DNA of 64,000 nt from Dyella_D sp052115385 (GCF_052115385.1 NZ_JBFRGP010000003.1:124001-188000), one strand, 5' to 3'. Shown: positions 8,999-17,710, counted from the stretch's first letter. Numbers and translations are program-made. The notes: generated by a model not told the origin, from the letters alone.

Positions 8999-10267
8999 TT
9001 ACAGCGTATTGGCGGCGTGTTCGCCCGCCTCGGCGGGGTCCGGTTCCGCATGCAGCTTCTGGCGCCGGCGCAGGCTGGGGAACATCCACATCCACAAGCC
9101 CACCACCACCAGCGTGCCGATGCCGCCGATCAAGGTGGCGTTGACCGCGCCCAGCCAGGCCGCCAGCAGGCCGGATTCGAACTCGCCCAGCTGGTTGGAG
9201 GTATTGATGAAGATCGCATTGACCGCACTCACCCGGCCGCGCATGTCGTCCGGCGTATCCAGCTGCACCAGCGCGCCGCGGATCACCATGCTGACCATGT
9301 CGAACGCACCCAGCGCGAACAGCGCCACCAGCGACAGCCACAGCCAGCTCGACAGCGCGAACACCAGGGTGGCCACGCCAAAGCCGGCCACGCAAGCGAA
9401 CATCAGCGTGCCCACGCGCCGCTCCAGGTTGTGCCGCGCCAGCCACAGCGACATCAGCAGCGCGCCCACCGCCGGTGCCGCACGCAGCAGGCCCAGGCCC
9501 CATGGGCCGGTATGCAGCACGTCCTTGGCGAAGATCGGCAGCAGCGCGGTGGCGCCGCCGAGCAGCACGGCGAACAGGTCCAGCGAGATCACGCCCAGCA
9601 CATCCGGACGCGCGCGGATGAAATGCACGCCGGCGAACAGCGTCTTCAGCGTGGCGGGCTCGCGCTTGGGCTGCGCCTGTTCGTAGCGCAGGCGGCGCAT
9701 CAGCAGCACCGCGGCCAGATAGAGCACGGCGCACACCACGTACACCACGCCGGGGCCGGCCACATACAACAGGCCACCGAGTGCCGGGCCCATGATCATC
9801 GCGGCCTGACCGGCCGAACCGTTCACCGCCATCGCGCGGCCCAGCAGTGCCGGCGGCACCAGCGCCGGCAGCATCGACTGCATCGCCGGAAACTCGAACG
9901 CCTTGGCCACGCCGATCACGAACACCAGCGCGAGGATGCTGGCCTCGTGCGCCGCATGCATCAGGCTGAGCGCGGCGAGCACGGCGATCGCGAGCAGGTC
10001 GACGATCTGCCCCAGCAACACGATGCGCCGCCGCTCGAACTGGTCGGCCACATGGCCCGCGGGCAAGGCCAGCAGCACCGAGGGAATGAACTGGACCAGG
10101 CCGATCAGGCCGAGGTCGAGCGCGCGTCCGGTGATCTCGTAGATCTGCCAGCCCACCGCCACCGAGAGCATCTGGAAACCGAAGCCGGAGGCGATGCGCG
10201 CGAACCAGAACTGCACGAAGGCGGGGTGCTGCCGCAAGGACGCGGCGGGCGAGGTCGAATGCGACAT
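8999..10267 (-). CDS. MFS transporter, EntS-like (MFS_3)
   Basis: A 422-residue integral membrane protein with about 12 hydrophobic segments and the MFS loop 2-3 signature (GHVADQFERRRIVLLGQ, about 65-81). Overall sequence resembles the enterobactin exporter-like MFS_3 group, inner-membrane proton-driven exporters of small molecules. The substrate is not evident and no siderophore genes are nearby. It is likely co-transcribed with the downstream GST gene. A family-A repeat lies about 75 nt upstream of its start, between it and the FAD-oxidase gene. Confidence 0.9.
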   Translation of the reverse strand: MSHSTSPAASLRQHPAFVQFWFARIASGFGFQMLSVAVGWQIYEITGRALDLGLIGLVQFIPSVLLALPAGHVADQFERRRIVLLGQIVDLLAIAVLAALSLMHAAHEASILALVFVIGVAKAFEFPAMQSMLPALVPPALLGRAMAVNGSAGQAAMIMGPALGGLLYVAGPGVVYVVCAVLYLAAVLLMRRLRYEQAQPKREPATLKTLFAGVHFIRARPDVLGVISLDLFAVLLGGATALLPIFAKDVLHTGPWGLGLLRAAPAVGALLMSLWLARHNLERRVGTLMFACVAGFGVATLVFALSSWLWLSLVALFALGAFDMVSMVIRGALVQLDTPDDMRGRVSAVNAIFINTSNQLGEFESGLLAAWLGAVNATLIGGIGTLVVVGLWMWMFPSLRRRQKLHAEPDPAEAGEHAANTL

Positions 10268-10341
10268 GGGAATCCTTGCCGGGGAGCGCGCATTGTAGTC
10301 GCGCGACCCTGCCGATCGACCCTCGGTGCATCAACCCTGGG

Positions 10342-10430
10342 CGTAGGTTGGGGTGAGCCGCAGGCGAACCCCAACGTTGGCGTCATCGTGCGAGGTTTGT
10401 TGGGGTTCGCTGCGCTCACCCCAACCTACG
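10342..10430. repeat. Family-A inverted repeat, copy A1
   Basis: An 89-bp imperfect palindrome whose ends are CGTAGGTTGGGGTGAG and its complement, each followed inward by GAACCCCAAC/GTTGGGGTTC, with a variable centre. It overlaps the 3' end of the FAD-oxidase gene: the terminal CTA at 10426-10428 is that gene's stop codon read on the minus strand. Other copies: 22674, 40413, 49849, 54275, 57266. Confidence 0.9.
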
Positions 10431-12255
10431 CGTGGCGTGTGAAGCCGTCGGCGCTCCAGCTTTCGCTGCCCACGCCGTGGTGCACGAAGAACAGGCCTTC
10501 CGGATCGTAGCGCCGCTTCGCCGCCGCCAGCCGCGGATAGTTGGAACCCCAGAAGCGCTGTTGCCAGTCGCGCAGGAAATAATCGCTCTCCGACACGTAG
10601 GAGCCTGCATCAGGCGCCACCTTGAGCAAGGCCTGCATGGCCTGCTCGATCTTCTGCGACTGCTGGCGCGCCTTGGCCAGTTCCGGCGCGGCCCCGGGCA
10701 GGCCGGTGAAGGCCGGTTCGCCGCCGCTGGCGCAGATGGCCAGCGCGAAGGCTTCCAGCATGCCGGGGTTCGTCGCGGTGTCGCGCGCGCGTTCGATCGC
10801 ATCGGCCGGTGCGCCGGCCAGGCCCTTGTTGAAATGCAGCGCGTAGTCGAAGTGCTGCGAGGCGGCGAACAGCGCATCGGCGAGCGCGTCCTGCCGCCCG
10901 GGCTGCAGCAGCGTGGCCGGCATCCAGGCCGATTGATAAGAGTGGATAAACCAGCCCACCTGGTCACGATCGCCGCGCCAGATCATGTGATGCGCCGGCG
11001 CGCCGGGGCGGTTGTCCGGCACGATGTACTGCGGCGCGTGCTCGCGGAAGAACGCCGCGTCCCAGAAGTGGCGGGCGGGCAGGGCGATGGTGTGGATCGG
11101 TTCGACCACGCTGTATTCCTGGCGCGCCTTGACCCACGCCAGGAAGGGTTCCCACGTCTGCTGCGCCTGTTCCTGGGTCAGGCCCTGGAACACCATCGAG
11201 ATCTGCAACGCGTCGCCGTCGCGGAAACTGACCTGTTCGCCCCAGTGCGGGTTGAACAGCGCCTCGCGGTAGAACGCCACGAACTGGCGGACCAGCAGGT
11301 GGAACGCTTCGCGCGAAGACGCCTTGATCCGGCCCACCGCCGCGCCGAAGAACTCCGGCAGCTCGAAGGTGCGCAGGGTCAGCCGGGTGATCACGCCCAG
11401 GCTGCCGCCACCACCGCCCTTGATGCCCCAGAACAGTTCCGGGTCGTTATAGGCGTTGACCACGCGGACCTTGCCGTCGGCGGTGACGATCTCCGCCTCC
11501 AGCAGGTTGCCGGCCGCGCTGCCGAAGCCCTTGGAGAAGCTGCCGAAGCCTCCGCTCTGAATCAGCCCGGCCACACCCACGGTGGCGCAGCCGCCGCCCT
11601 GCACGTAGCGCCGGCCCTGGGTGGTCACGGCGTCATACGCGTCGATCCACAGCGCGCCCGACTGCACGCTCACCGCCGGCAGCGGCGCGGCGCGGCCGGC
11701 GCCGCCCTGCGGCACGAAGGCGTCGTGCAGGTCGATCCGGTTCATATGGCGGGTCCATACCAGCAGCGAGTCCGGCGCCTCCGAGGTGCCCTGGTAGCTG
11801 TGGCCGCCGCCCTTCACCACCAGGCGCAGGCGGTGCTGCCGGGCGAAATTCACCGTGGCGGCGATGTCGGCCGCGTTCTCGGCGGCCACGGCGTAGGCGC
11901 TCGGCTGCGAGATCCAGGCATCGGCCCAGCCGCTGGTCTGGGTCAGGGCCGGGTCGTCGCCGAGGGCGAACGGGTTGTCGAGCTGCTTCAGCGCCTGGGT
12001 GCACGCGGCCGAAGGGCATTCGGCGAACGGCGAGCGCGGCTGCAGCAGGCGTCCACCCACCTGGCGGCGCAGTCCGTCCCACTGCGCCGCTGCCGGCCAG
12101 CCGGGCTGGCCGGGGCGGACGCGATGGAAGGCCAACGGACCGGCGAGCAGCTTCGCCGCCCCGGCGGGTGCGCCCGGGATGGCGGCGCCAACGCGGAACG
12201 CCAGCGGCAGCAGGGGCAGGGCGAGGGAGGCTTTGAGCAGGTCGCGGCGGTTCAT
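10426..12255 (-). CDS. Exported FAD-linked oxidase with BBE domain
   Basis: A 609-residue flavoprotein of the VAO/PCMH, berberine-bridge-enzyme-like superfamily. The start at 12255 gives a hydrophobic signal sequence (MNRRDLLKASLALPLLPLAF) of the 'RRxL' Tat-like kind, so it is probably exported folded with its cofactor. The FAD-binding region includes VVKGGGHSYQGTSEAP (about 150-165) and two glycine-rich motifs (VQGGGCATVGVAGL, IKGGGGGSLGVITRL). The C terminus has the BBE signature NYPRLAAAKRRYDPEGLF. It may oxidise sugars or alcohols; the substrate is unknown. Its stop codon lies inside repeat A1, suggesting the repeat inserted at or reshaped the 3' end. Confidence 0.88.
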   Translation of the reverse strand: MNRRDLLKASLALPLLPLAFRVGAAIPGAPAGAAKLLAGPLAFHRVRPGQPGWPAAAQWDGLRRQVGGRLLQPRSPFAECPSAACTQALKQLDNPFALGDDPALTQTSGWADAWISQPSAYAVAAENAADIAATVNFARQHRLRLVVKGGGHSYQGTSEAPDSLLVWTRHMNRIDLHDAFVPQGGAGRAAPLPAVSVQSGALWIDAYDAVTTQGRRYVQGGGCATVGVAGLIQSGGFGSFSKGFGSAAGNLLEAEIVTADGKVRVVNAYNDPELFWGIKGGGGGSLGVITRLTLRTFELPEFFGAAVGRIKASSREAFHLLVRQFVAFYREALFNPHWGEQVSFRDGDALQISMVFQGLTQEQAQQTWEPFLAWVKARQEYSVVEPIHTIALPARHFWDAAFFREHAPQYIVPDNRPGAPAHHMIWRGDRDQVGWFIHSYQSAWMPATLLQPGRQDALADALFAASQHFDYALHFNKGLAGAPADAIERARDTATNPGMLEAFALAICASGGEPAFTGLPGAAPELAKARQQSQKIEQAMQALLKVAPDAGSYVSESDYFLRDWQQRFWGSNYPRLAAAKRRYDPEGLFFVHHGVGSESWSADGFTRHA

Positions 12256-12421
12256 GGCGTGGACTCTTTGGCATGGGCTGGTGGAAGGCGCGGCGGCGCC
12301 GGATGCCACGCATGCTGTGCCGTCCGCGGCGCGGGACCCAGCGCCAAGTGATTGATGGCGGGCCCGGAGGGACGAATGGCGGACCCTGGTGACGAGCCGT
12401 CGCGCCCGTAGAATGCCCGCC

Positions 12422-13297
12422 ATGCAAACCCGACCCAGCTTCGACTACCAGGATTTCCAGCGCTGGCGCCGGCCGCTGGTGCGCACGTTCTGGGTGCTGG
12501 TGACCCTCCTCAATACGGGGTTCAACGCGGTGGTCGCGCGGATGGACAACCCGCACCTGCCGGCCTGGGAACCCTGGACCTGGGAATGGAGCAGCGGCCT
12601 GTTGATCCTGGCCCTGATCCCCGCCGTGCTGGCGGTGGAGCAGCGCTGGCCGTTCCGCCTGGACAGCTGGCGCGCCAGCCTGCCCTGGCACCTGCTGGCC
12701 AGCGTGCCGTTCAGCCTGCTCCACGTCGGCGGCATGGTGGCGCTGCGCGGGCTGGTCTACTCGGCAATGGGGCGGCACTACGACTTCGGCACCTGGTGGC
12801 CGAACTTCGGCTACGAATACCTCAAGGACATCCGCACCTATTTCCTGATCATCGCCCTGGTCAGCCTGGCCCGGCTGTGGCTGATGCGCTGGCAGGGCGA
12901 GGCGCGCCTGCTGGCCGAACCGGACGAAGGCCCGCCGGTGGAACCGGTGGAGCGGCCCGAGCGCTTCCTGGTGCGCAAGCTGGGCAAGGAGTTCCTGGTC
13001 AACGCCAGCGAGATCGAATGGCTGCAGGCCTCGGGCAACTACGTCAACCTGCACGTGCGCGGCCGCGACTATCCGCTGCGCAGCACCATGGCCAGCATCG
13101 AGGAGCGCCTGGACGCGCGCCGCTTCGTGCGCGTGCACCGCAGCTACGCGATCAACCTCGACTACCTGGCCGAGATCGAGCCGCTGGACGCCGGCGAGGC
13201 GCGCCTGCGCATGCGCGACGGCGCCGTGGTGCCGTGCAGCCGGCGCTACCGCACGCAGCTGCGCGAACGCTTCGGCGAGGCGCCGGTCGGGGCATGA
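12422..13297 (+). CDS. Membrane-anchored LytTR-family transcriptional regulator
   Basis: A protein of about 291 residues. Four hydrophobic segments in the first 160 residues are followed by a C-terminal LytTR DNA-binding domain (about 185-285, with FLVNASEIEWLQASGNYVNL and FVRVHRSYAINL). LytTR domains bind imperfect direct repeats; here the sensor is apparently the membrane part and there is no receiver domain. This type is common in Lysobacterales. Start: ATG 12422 or the ATG 9 nt upstream; neither has a strong ribosome-binding site. It is divergent from the FAD oxidase across about 170 nt, so it could regulate that gene (inference from position only). Confidence 0.85.
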   Translation: MQTRPSFDYQDFQRWRRPLVRTFWVLVTLLNTGFNAVVARMDNPHLPAWEPWTWEWSSGLLILALIPAVLAVEQRWPFRLDSWRASLPWHLLASVPFSLLHVGGMVALRGLVYSAMGRHYDFGTWWPNFGYEYLKDIRTYFLIIALVSLARLWLMRWQGEARLLAEPDEGPPVEPVERPERFLVRKLGKEFLVNASEIEWLQASGNYVNLHVRGRDYPLRSTMASIEERLDARRFVRVHRSYAINLDYLAEIEPLDAGEARLRMRDGAVVPCSRRYRTQLRERFGEAPVGA

Positions 13298-13360
13298 GCG
13301 GTTGCGCCATCGGGCGCGCCGTTTCACTCTTGGCTTCTTTCCAACTCCCGGGTACCGCCG

Positions 13361-14098
13361 ATGAACCTGCCGCGCCTCCGCCCCGCCGTCCTGGCCGCTA
13401 CGTTGGTTTTCGCCGGCGTGCTGGCCGGCTGTTCCCAGTCCGGCGACCAGGCCGCCGCGCCGGCCCAGGCGCCGCAGGCCGACCAGTCGGCGCAGAAGCT
13501 GGAGACCTACCGCCAGCTGCTGCGTATCCATAACGACGAGATGGCCACCTCGATGGGCAAGGAGATCGTCAGCCGCTACCCGAACAGCGAGGCCGCCAAG
13601 GAAGTGCAGCAGACCCTGCCGGAAGTGGAAAAGCGCTGGAAGGAAAACAGCGAGAAGAACCGCCTGCAGGGCCTGTGGCTGTACCAGGTGTCGCCGATGT
13701 CCGGCGGCACGCAGTCGACCGCCACCATCTACAGCAGCCAGCCCTCCGGCAACGACCGCGTGCGGCTGGTGCTGCGCCGGCATACCGAGTGGGGCCAGAA
13801 CGCGTTCCTGTATGCCGGCGGCGAGCACGGCTTCGTATGCAAGGCCAACTGCACGCTCAAGGCGGTGGTGGACGGCAAGGACACCGGCATCAAGGCGTTC
13901 GCGCCGAGCACCGGCGAACCGGCGCTGATGATCCGCGACGACAAGGCCTTTATCGCCCTGCTGCAGAAGTCGAAGAAGATGTCGATCGACGTCACCATGC
14001 AGGACGGCGAGAAGAAACTCACGCTGGTGTACGAAGTCGGCGGCTTCGATGCGGACAAGTGGCAGCCGGTAGGCAAGGGCAACGCCAAGAAGAAATGA
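13361..14098 (+). CDS. Putative lipoprotein of unknown function
   Basis: A 245-residue protein with a lipoprotein signal: hydrophobic run then LAGC (Cys about residue 23). An Ala/Gln-rich linker (about 28-46) follows, then a charged helical stretch (about 48-100) and a probable beta-rich C-terminal region with a conserved-looking pair of cysteines in FVCKANC. It is probably anchored in the periplasm or outer membrane. I do not recognise the family. It is followed 66 nt later by another small lipoprotein-like gene on the same strand. Confidence 0.75.
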   Translation: MNLPRLRPAVLAATLVFAGVLAGCSQSGDQAAAPAQAPQADQSAQKLETYRQLLRIHNDEMATSMGKEIVSRYPNSEAAKEVQQTLPEVEKRWKENSEKNRLQGLWLYQVSPMSGGTQSTATIYSSQPSGNDRVRLVLRRHTEWGQNAFLYAGGEHGFVCKANCTLKAVVDGKDTGIKAFAPSTGEPALMIRDDKAFIALLQKSKKMSIDVTMQDGEKKLTLVYEVGGFDADKWQPVGKGNAKKK

Positions 14099-14164
14099 TC
14101 TGAGGTGCACCGCGAACGGCGCCGCGCGTTCCGATGCGGGTCTCCTTCCGATGGAGGACATGCC

Positions 14165-14623
14165 ATGTTCGCCAACCGTATCGTTGTCGCCGCCATCGCC
14201 ACGCTGAGCGTGGCGGCGTGTTCCAGTGTCCCGTACGCGCAACGCATCGGCGCGCGCCAGGCGGCGTATGCCGCGGCCGCGCGCGAGCCGGTGCGCAGCT
14301 TTCGTTTCTTCGAGCTGTATTCGTGGGAGCCGCTGGGCGACAGCCAGCTGGCGATCTACACGCGGCCAAGCGAGGCGTATCTGGTCAGCGTGATGGGACC
14401 GTGCCCGGATCTGGAATTCACCAACGCCATCGGCCTCACCTCCAACTTGAACGAAGTGCAGGTGCGCTTCGACAAGGTGCTCACCGGCCGGCGCGATTTC
14501 CCCTGCACCATCGGCGAGATCCGCCCGGTGGATCTGGCGAAACTGAAGTCGGTGGAACACGAGCAACGCAAGATCCAGTCCGCGCAGCGCGATGCCGCTG
14601 CGAGCGACAAACCAAACCCATGA
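14165..14623 (+). CDS. Small putative lipoprotein, DUF6491-like
   Basis: A 152-residue protein. The start at 14165 is supported by GGAGGA 6-12 nt upstream. The N terminus is a lipoprotein signal with SVAACSS (Cys about 19). The mature part contains the pattern FRFFELYSWEPLGDSQLAIYTRPSEAY cut across a beta hairpin, plus two cysteines (GPCPDLEF, DFPCTIGEI) that could form a disulfide. This resembles DUF6491, small lipoproteins common in Lysobacterales; the assignment is tentative and function is unknown. Confidence 0.7.
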   Translation: MFANRIVVAAIATLSVAACSSVPYAQRIGARQAAYAAAAREPVRSFRFFELYSWEPLGDSQLAIYTRPSEAYLVSVMGPCPDLEFTNAIGLTSNLNEVQVRFDKVLTGRRDFPCTIGEIRPVDLAKLKSVEHEQRKIQSAQRDAAASDKPNP

Positions 14624-14633
14624 ACCTCGCGCC

Positions 14634-14897
14634 ATGAACGAGCCGCAGATCTTCTGCCCGCGCTGCAGCTGGCGCCCGCAAGGCGAGGACCGCTGGCAAT
14701 GCTCGCCGCGCATGGGCGGCTGCGGCACGGCGTGGAATACGTTCTGGACCGGCGGCGTCTGCCCCGGCTGCAGCTATCGCTGGCAGATCACCTTCTGCCC
14801 GTCGTGCCGGCAGTTCTCGCCGCATGAGGATTGGTATCACTGGCCCGAGGGCAGCACGCGGGAACACGAGCAGGAGCTGGAAGTGGGGCACGACTGA
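14634..14897 (+). CDS. Small zinc-ribbon-like protein
   Basis: An 87-residue, cysteine-rich protein without a signal sequence. Three or four knuckles are visible: CPRC near residue 8, a pair of cysteines around CSPRMGGC, CPGC near residue 44, and CPSC near residue 55. The spacing suggests two zinc ribbons. The middle is rich in tryptophan and the tail is acidic. It could be a nucleic-acid- or protein-binding adaptor; I recognise no named family. It starts 11 nt after the preceding lipoprotein gene, so is probably co-transcribed. The start chosen is the ATG directly before EPQIFCPRC; the in-frame ATG at 14592 lies inside the previous gene. Confidence 0.65.
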   Translation: MNEPQIFCPRCSWRPQGEDRWQCSPRMGGCGTAWNTFWTGGVCPGCSYRWQITFCPSCRQFSPHEDWYHWPEGSTREHEQELEVGHD

Positions 14898-14907
14898 GCG
14901 CCACCTG

Positions 14908-15041
14908 CCGTCATCCCGGCGCAGGCCGGGATCCAGTAGCGGAAGACTGCAAGAAAGCCTGGACGTCCAAAGGCTGATTTGGACGTTGTCGCGATAATCG
15001 GGCGGTCATGCCACTGGATCCCGGCTTGCGCCGGGATGACG
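14908..15041. repeat. Family-C inverted repeat, copy C1
   Basis: The left end CCGTCATCCCGGCGCAGGCC and the right end with complementary CTGGATCCCGG...CGGGATGACG enclose about 75 variable bases. It sits between the convergent zinc-ribbon gene and the ferritin-like gene. Other copies are at 31354-31466 and 32961-33096. It looks like a small non-autonomous element with terminal inverted repeats of nearly 30 bp. Confidence 0.85.
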
Positions 15042-15052
15042 CCCCAACGGCG

Positions 15053-15874
15053 TCAATTGAGAAACAGCTTCTCCGCCATCTTCGCCAGCGGCTTCTCCAC
15101 CATGCCCTGCAGGCGCGGCGGCAGGTCCAGCGGCTTGAGCAGCATCTTCACCGTCATCTCGGCGGGGATGTTGCGGCGGAGCAGGGCCTGCGCACGGCCG
15201 GTGACGCGCCGGTACTCGGCCTGGTTGTCCTGGTGCTGCGGATAGCACTGGTTGAACACGTGGCGCAGCGCGATGCCGCTGTCCTCGCTCTTGATCTCGT
15301 TGACCCGGCGCAGCAGCGTGCGGAACACCTTGTAGCGGCCGAAGCCTTCGCGTTCGCGGTACAGCCGGTAGTGCTGGTAGAAGTGCTTGTAGTGCCGCAC
15401 TTCGTCGCTCTTGATGTAGCTGGTGAGCTGCTTGAGCACCGGCTCGTCGGTGATGTCGTTGAGCGCGCGGTACAGGCTGGCGGTGCCGGCTTCCACCACG
15501 CAGCGCGCGGCCAGTTCCAGGCCGCGGCTGGGTTCGAGTTCGTCGGCGGTGCACACCTTGCCGTATTCGTCCCAGAACGACTGGAAGCCGCGCTCCCAGT
15601 CGAACTCCGGCCACACCTTGCGCACATAGGCGGCGAGGGCGCGGCCGTGCTGCAGCTCCTCGTGTTCCCAGTGCTGGCTGAGCCAGGTCTGCAAGGCTTC
15701 GTCGCCGGCGAAGTGGTCGACCAGGTTGTGCGTGTACAGATCCGAGCCGCTCTCGACGAAGGAAGCGCTGCACAGCAGGAAGAACAGGTCTTCGTTGTGG
15801 CGGACCCGCTCGAATTCGATGCGGTCCAGGTCCAGGCTGTCCAAAGTCCAGGGCATGGAGGTGTTGTAGCTCAC
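15053..15874 (-). CDS. Ferritin-like diiron-family protein
   Basis: A 273-residue, helix-rich protein with carboxylate/histidine motifs typical of a ferritin-like four-helix bundle: HWEHEELQHGRAL (about 91-103, EExxH), VVEAGTASLYRAL (about 146-158) and SDEVRHYKHFYQHY (about 174-187, a second ExxH). It probably binds a dinuclear iron or manganese centre in the cytoplasm; oxidase, hydroxylase or storage roles cannot be distinguished. The start is GTG at 15874 with AGGAAA about 8 nt upstream; an ATG six codons later is the alternative. Its 3' end abuts repeat C1. Confidence 0.8.
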   Translation of the reverse strand: MSYNTSMPWTLDSLDLDRIEFERVRHNEDLFFLLCSASFVESGSDLYTHNLVDHFAGDEALQTWLSQHWEHEELQHGRALAAYVRKVWPEFDWERGFQSFWDEYGKVCTADELEPSRGLELAARCVVEAGTASLYRALNDITDEPVLKQLTSYIKSDEVRHYKHFYQHYRLYREREGFGRYKVFRTLLRRVNEIKSEDSGIALRHVFNQCYPQHQDNQAEYRRVTGRAQALLRRNIPAEMTVKMLLKPLDLPPRLQGMVEKPLAKMAEKLFLN

Positions 15875-16054
15875 GCGGTGTTTCCTGTGCGGGCCCAGGC
15901 CGTTCGCAGCGGGGCGCGCGCCGGCCTGGCATGACTGTTATATGACAGAGCATACGACGAGAGCGGGGTTTGGGATTAATGACCGCCGACCTGGGCGGAA
16001 GGCGGGGCGCGGCAAGAAGTTGCGCGGAGGTTGTGCTGCCCTATGAGTCGAAAT

Positions 16055-16209
16055 CCTTCTCCCTCCGGGAGCACGCGGGGAGGGCACAGGGATGTGCCCG
16101 GCCTTGAGGAGCGAGGAAGGTGGCGGCAGCCGGATGAGGGTGCGGCCGGAGCGGCGCGCCTCACTCCGCCCGTACCCTCACCCCAACCCCTCTCCCGGAG
16201 GGAGAGGGG
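16055..16209 (-). repeat. Family-B interspersed repeat, copy B2 (inverted)
   Basis: Reverse-oriented copy of the family-B element, about 155 bp, lacking the GGCGACCCGAAGG insertion of B1 and B3. Read on the minus strand it begins with CCCCTCTCCC just 7 nt after the stop of the universal stress protein gene, the same 3'-end placement as B1 and B3. The rest of the 15875-16216 gap is GC-rich with no supported gene. Confidence 0.85.
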
Positions 16210-16216
16210 CTACACA

Positions 16217-16630
16217 TCAGCGCACCACCGTCACCGGCACATGCGCCCGCGCGAGCATGTCGTCGGACACCGAGCCCAGCAACCAGCGCCCGAGCGCGCC
16301 GCGCTCGGTGTGGCCGATCACGATGTGGTCGATGCCATGCAGGCGCACCTGTTCCAGCAGCACCTCGCCGGGGCAGCCGGACATCACTTCCACGTCGATC
16401 AGGTCGGCCGCCTCGGGCAGCAGCGTGCGCAGGTCGGCCAGCAGTTCGTCGGCGCGCCGCGCGCCGGAGTCGGCCATCAGCAGGGCGCAGGTATCGGCGG
16501 CACCCTCGACCAGCTTCACCGCGTTGACCACCCGCACGCGGCCGCCGCAGGCACGCGCCAGGCCGAGCGCAAAACGCAGCGCGCGCTGCGAGGAAGGCGA
16601 GCCGTCATAACCGACCAGCGAGTACTTCAT
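16217..16630 (-). CDS. Universal stress protein (UspA family)
   Basis: A 137-residue single-domain Usp protein. The N-terminal beta strand reads MKYSLVGYDGSPSSQRAL with the usual Asp, and the C-terminal ATP-binding loop is IVIGHTERGALGRWLLGSVSDD (GHxx...G-S pattern, roughly residues 104-125). ATP-binding Usp proteins modulate stress survival. The start at 16630 is supported by GAGGAGG upstream; the much longer reading frame to 17032 has no matching start context. It lies downstream of the glycine-zipper gene on the same strand, about 30 nt apart. Confidence 0.92.
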   Translation of the reverse strand: MKYSLVGYDGSPSSQRALRFALGLARACGGRVRVVNAVKLVEGAADTCALLMADSGARRADELLADLRTLLPEAADLIDVEVMSGCPGEVLLEQVRLHGIDHIVIGHTERGALGRWLLGSVSDDMLARAHVPVTVVR

Positions 16631-16662
16631 GGGCCGCCTCCTCGGGCGCATGGATGCCGAGG

Positions 16663-17001
16663 TCAGTATGCAACCTGGCGGCAGCGGCGCTCGACATGCG
16701 TATGCTTGGTCTGCTGGTTTTCCTGGATCTTCTTGCCCGCGTAACCGCCGCCGACGGCGCCGGCCACGGTGGCCAGGGTGCGGCCCTTGCCGCCGCCGAC
16801 CTGGTTGCCCAGCACGCCGCCGGCCACCGCGCCGATGGCCATGCCGGCGATCTGGTGCTGGTCCTTGGGCTGGTCCTGCACGGTGACGTTCTCGCACACC
16901 GTGCGCGTACGGGGTTTGCTGGTGGAGTTCTGGGCGTACGCCGCAGGGCCGGCGCACAGCAGGCAGGAAAGGCCGAAGGCGACTGCGATCCGCGTGTTCA
17001 T
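16663..17001 (-). CDS. Exported glycine-zipper 2TM-domain protein
   Basis: A 112-residue protein with a cleavable signal (MNTRIAVAFGLSCLLCAG, then AYA|QN) and a glycine-zipper region, AIGAVAGGVLGNQVGGGKG (about 66-84) followed by a second Gly-rich stretch (AGAVGGGYAGKK). This is the Rick_17kDa/SlyB-like arrangement of outer-membrane-associated proteins. Two cysteines flank the zipper (TVCENV, RRCRQV). A role in envelope integrity is probable; nothing more specific can be said. The start at 17001 is the ATG preceding the signal; the longer frame upstream crosses the promoter region. Confidence 0.85.
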   Translation of the reverse strand: MNTRIAVAFGLSCLLCAGPAAYAQNSTSKPRTRTVCENVTVQDQPKDQHQIAGMAIGAVAGGVLGNQVGGGKGRTLATVAGAVGGGYAGKKIQENQQTKHTHVERRCRQVAY

Positions 17002-17109
17002 GGCGCGTCCTTTTCGGTTCCGGGTGGAGCATGAGTTTGCGCGGGCTTTCGTTAGCGGTAGATCAAGAACACACGTTTTCCACGCCGCACTCACGGCCCT
17101 TGTCAAAGG

Positions 17110-17145
17110 CTGAACGGTACCACCCGGCTTCGCCGACCGTTCAGC
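17110..17145. promoter_or_regulatory. Perfect 10-bp inverted repeat between divergent genes
   Basis: GCTGAACGGT (17110-17119) and ACCGTTCAGC (17136-17145) are exact complements separated by 16 nt. They lie between the divergent glycine-zipper gene and the exported-protein gene at 17202. The spacing suits an operator for a dimeric regulator, or a hairpin in either leader. No regulator is assigned. Confidence 0.5.
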
Positions 17146-17201
17146 GAGCGCGCCTACCATGGCGGACGGGTACTGACCCAACCGAGTTAAAGGAGAGCGA
17201 C

Positions 17202-17660
17202 ATGATCAAGCGTTCGATGGGAATGATGGCTCTGGTGCTGGCGATGGCGATGGCGGGCGGCATGGCCGCGACAGGAAGCGCACGGGCCGCCGACGCGAAC
17301 GTGGATTGCAAGCTGCGGTTCAACCTCTCGGGCTGGTCGCTCATCTTCAAGCACGCCGAGGGCAACGGCACCATCACCTGCGACAACGGCCAGAAGGCCA
17401 CGGTCAAGATCGAAGTGATCGGCGGCGGCCTGACGGCAGGCAAGTACCGCATCGACGACGGCAAGGGCGACATCAGCCACGTGCGTTCGATCGACGATGT
17501 GTTCGGCGACTACGCGCAGGCGGGTGCCGAGGCCGGTGTGGTCAAGAGCGGCCAGGCGCAGGTGCTGACCAAGGGCACCACCTCGCTGGCGCTGGCCGGC
17601 ACCGGCGAGGGCGTCAACCTCGGCGTGTCGGTGGGCAAGTTCAGCATCAAGCGGCCGTAA
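17202..17660 (+). CDS. Exported protein of unknown function
   Basis: A 152-residue protein. The start at 17202 is preceded by AAAGGAGAG at good spacing; the longer frame from 17031 is not needed. A Met-rich signal peptide (about 1-30, ending SARA|AD) is followed by a Gly/Val-rich, probably all-beta domain with two cysteines (VDCKLRFNLSGWS, TITCDNGQ). I do not recognise the family. It is monocistronic by appearance, with its own strong terminator 23 nt after the stop. Confidence 0.75.
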   Translation: MIKRSMGMMALVLAMAMAGGMAATGSARAADANVDCKLRFNLSGWSLIFKHAEGNGTITCDNGQKATVKIEVIGGGLTAGKYRIDDGKGDISHVRSIDDVFGDYAQAGAEAGVVKSGQAQVLTKGTTSLALAGTGEGVNLGVSVGKFSIKRP

Positions 17661-17682
17661 CGCGCAGATCTAGTGATGTTCG

Positions 17683-17710
17683 AAGGGCGCCCTAGGGCGC
17701 CCTTTTTTTT
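17683..17710 (+). terminator. Rho-independent terminator
   Basis: AAGGGCGCC and GGCGCCCTT arms with a 4-nt CTAG loop, running into eight T. It closes the transcript of the exported protein ending at 17660 and insulates the peroxiredoxin gene. Confidence 0.93.
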
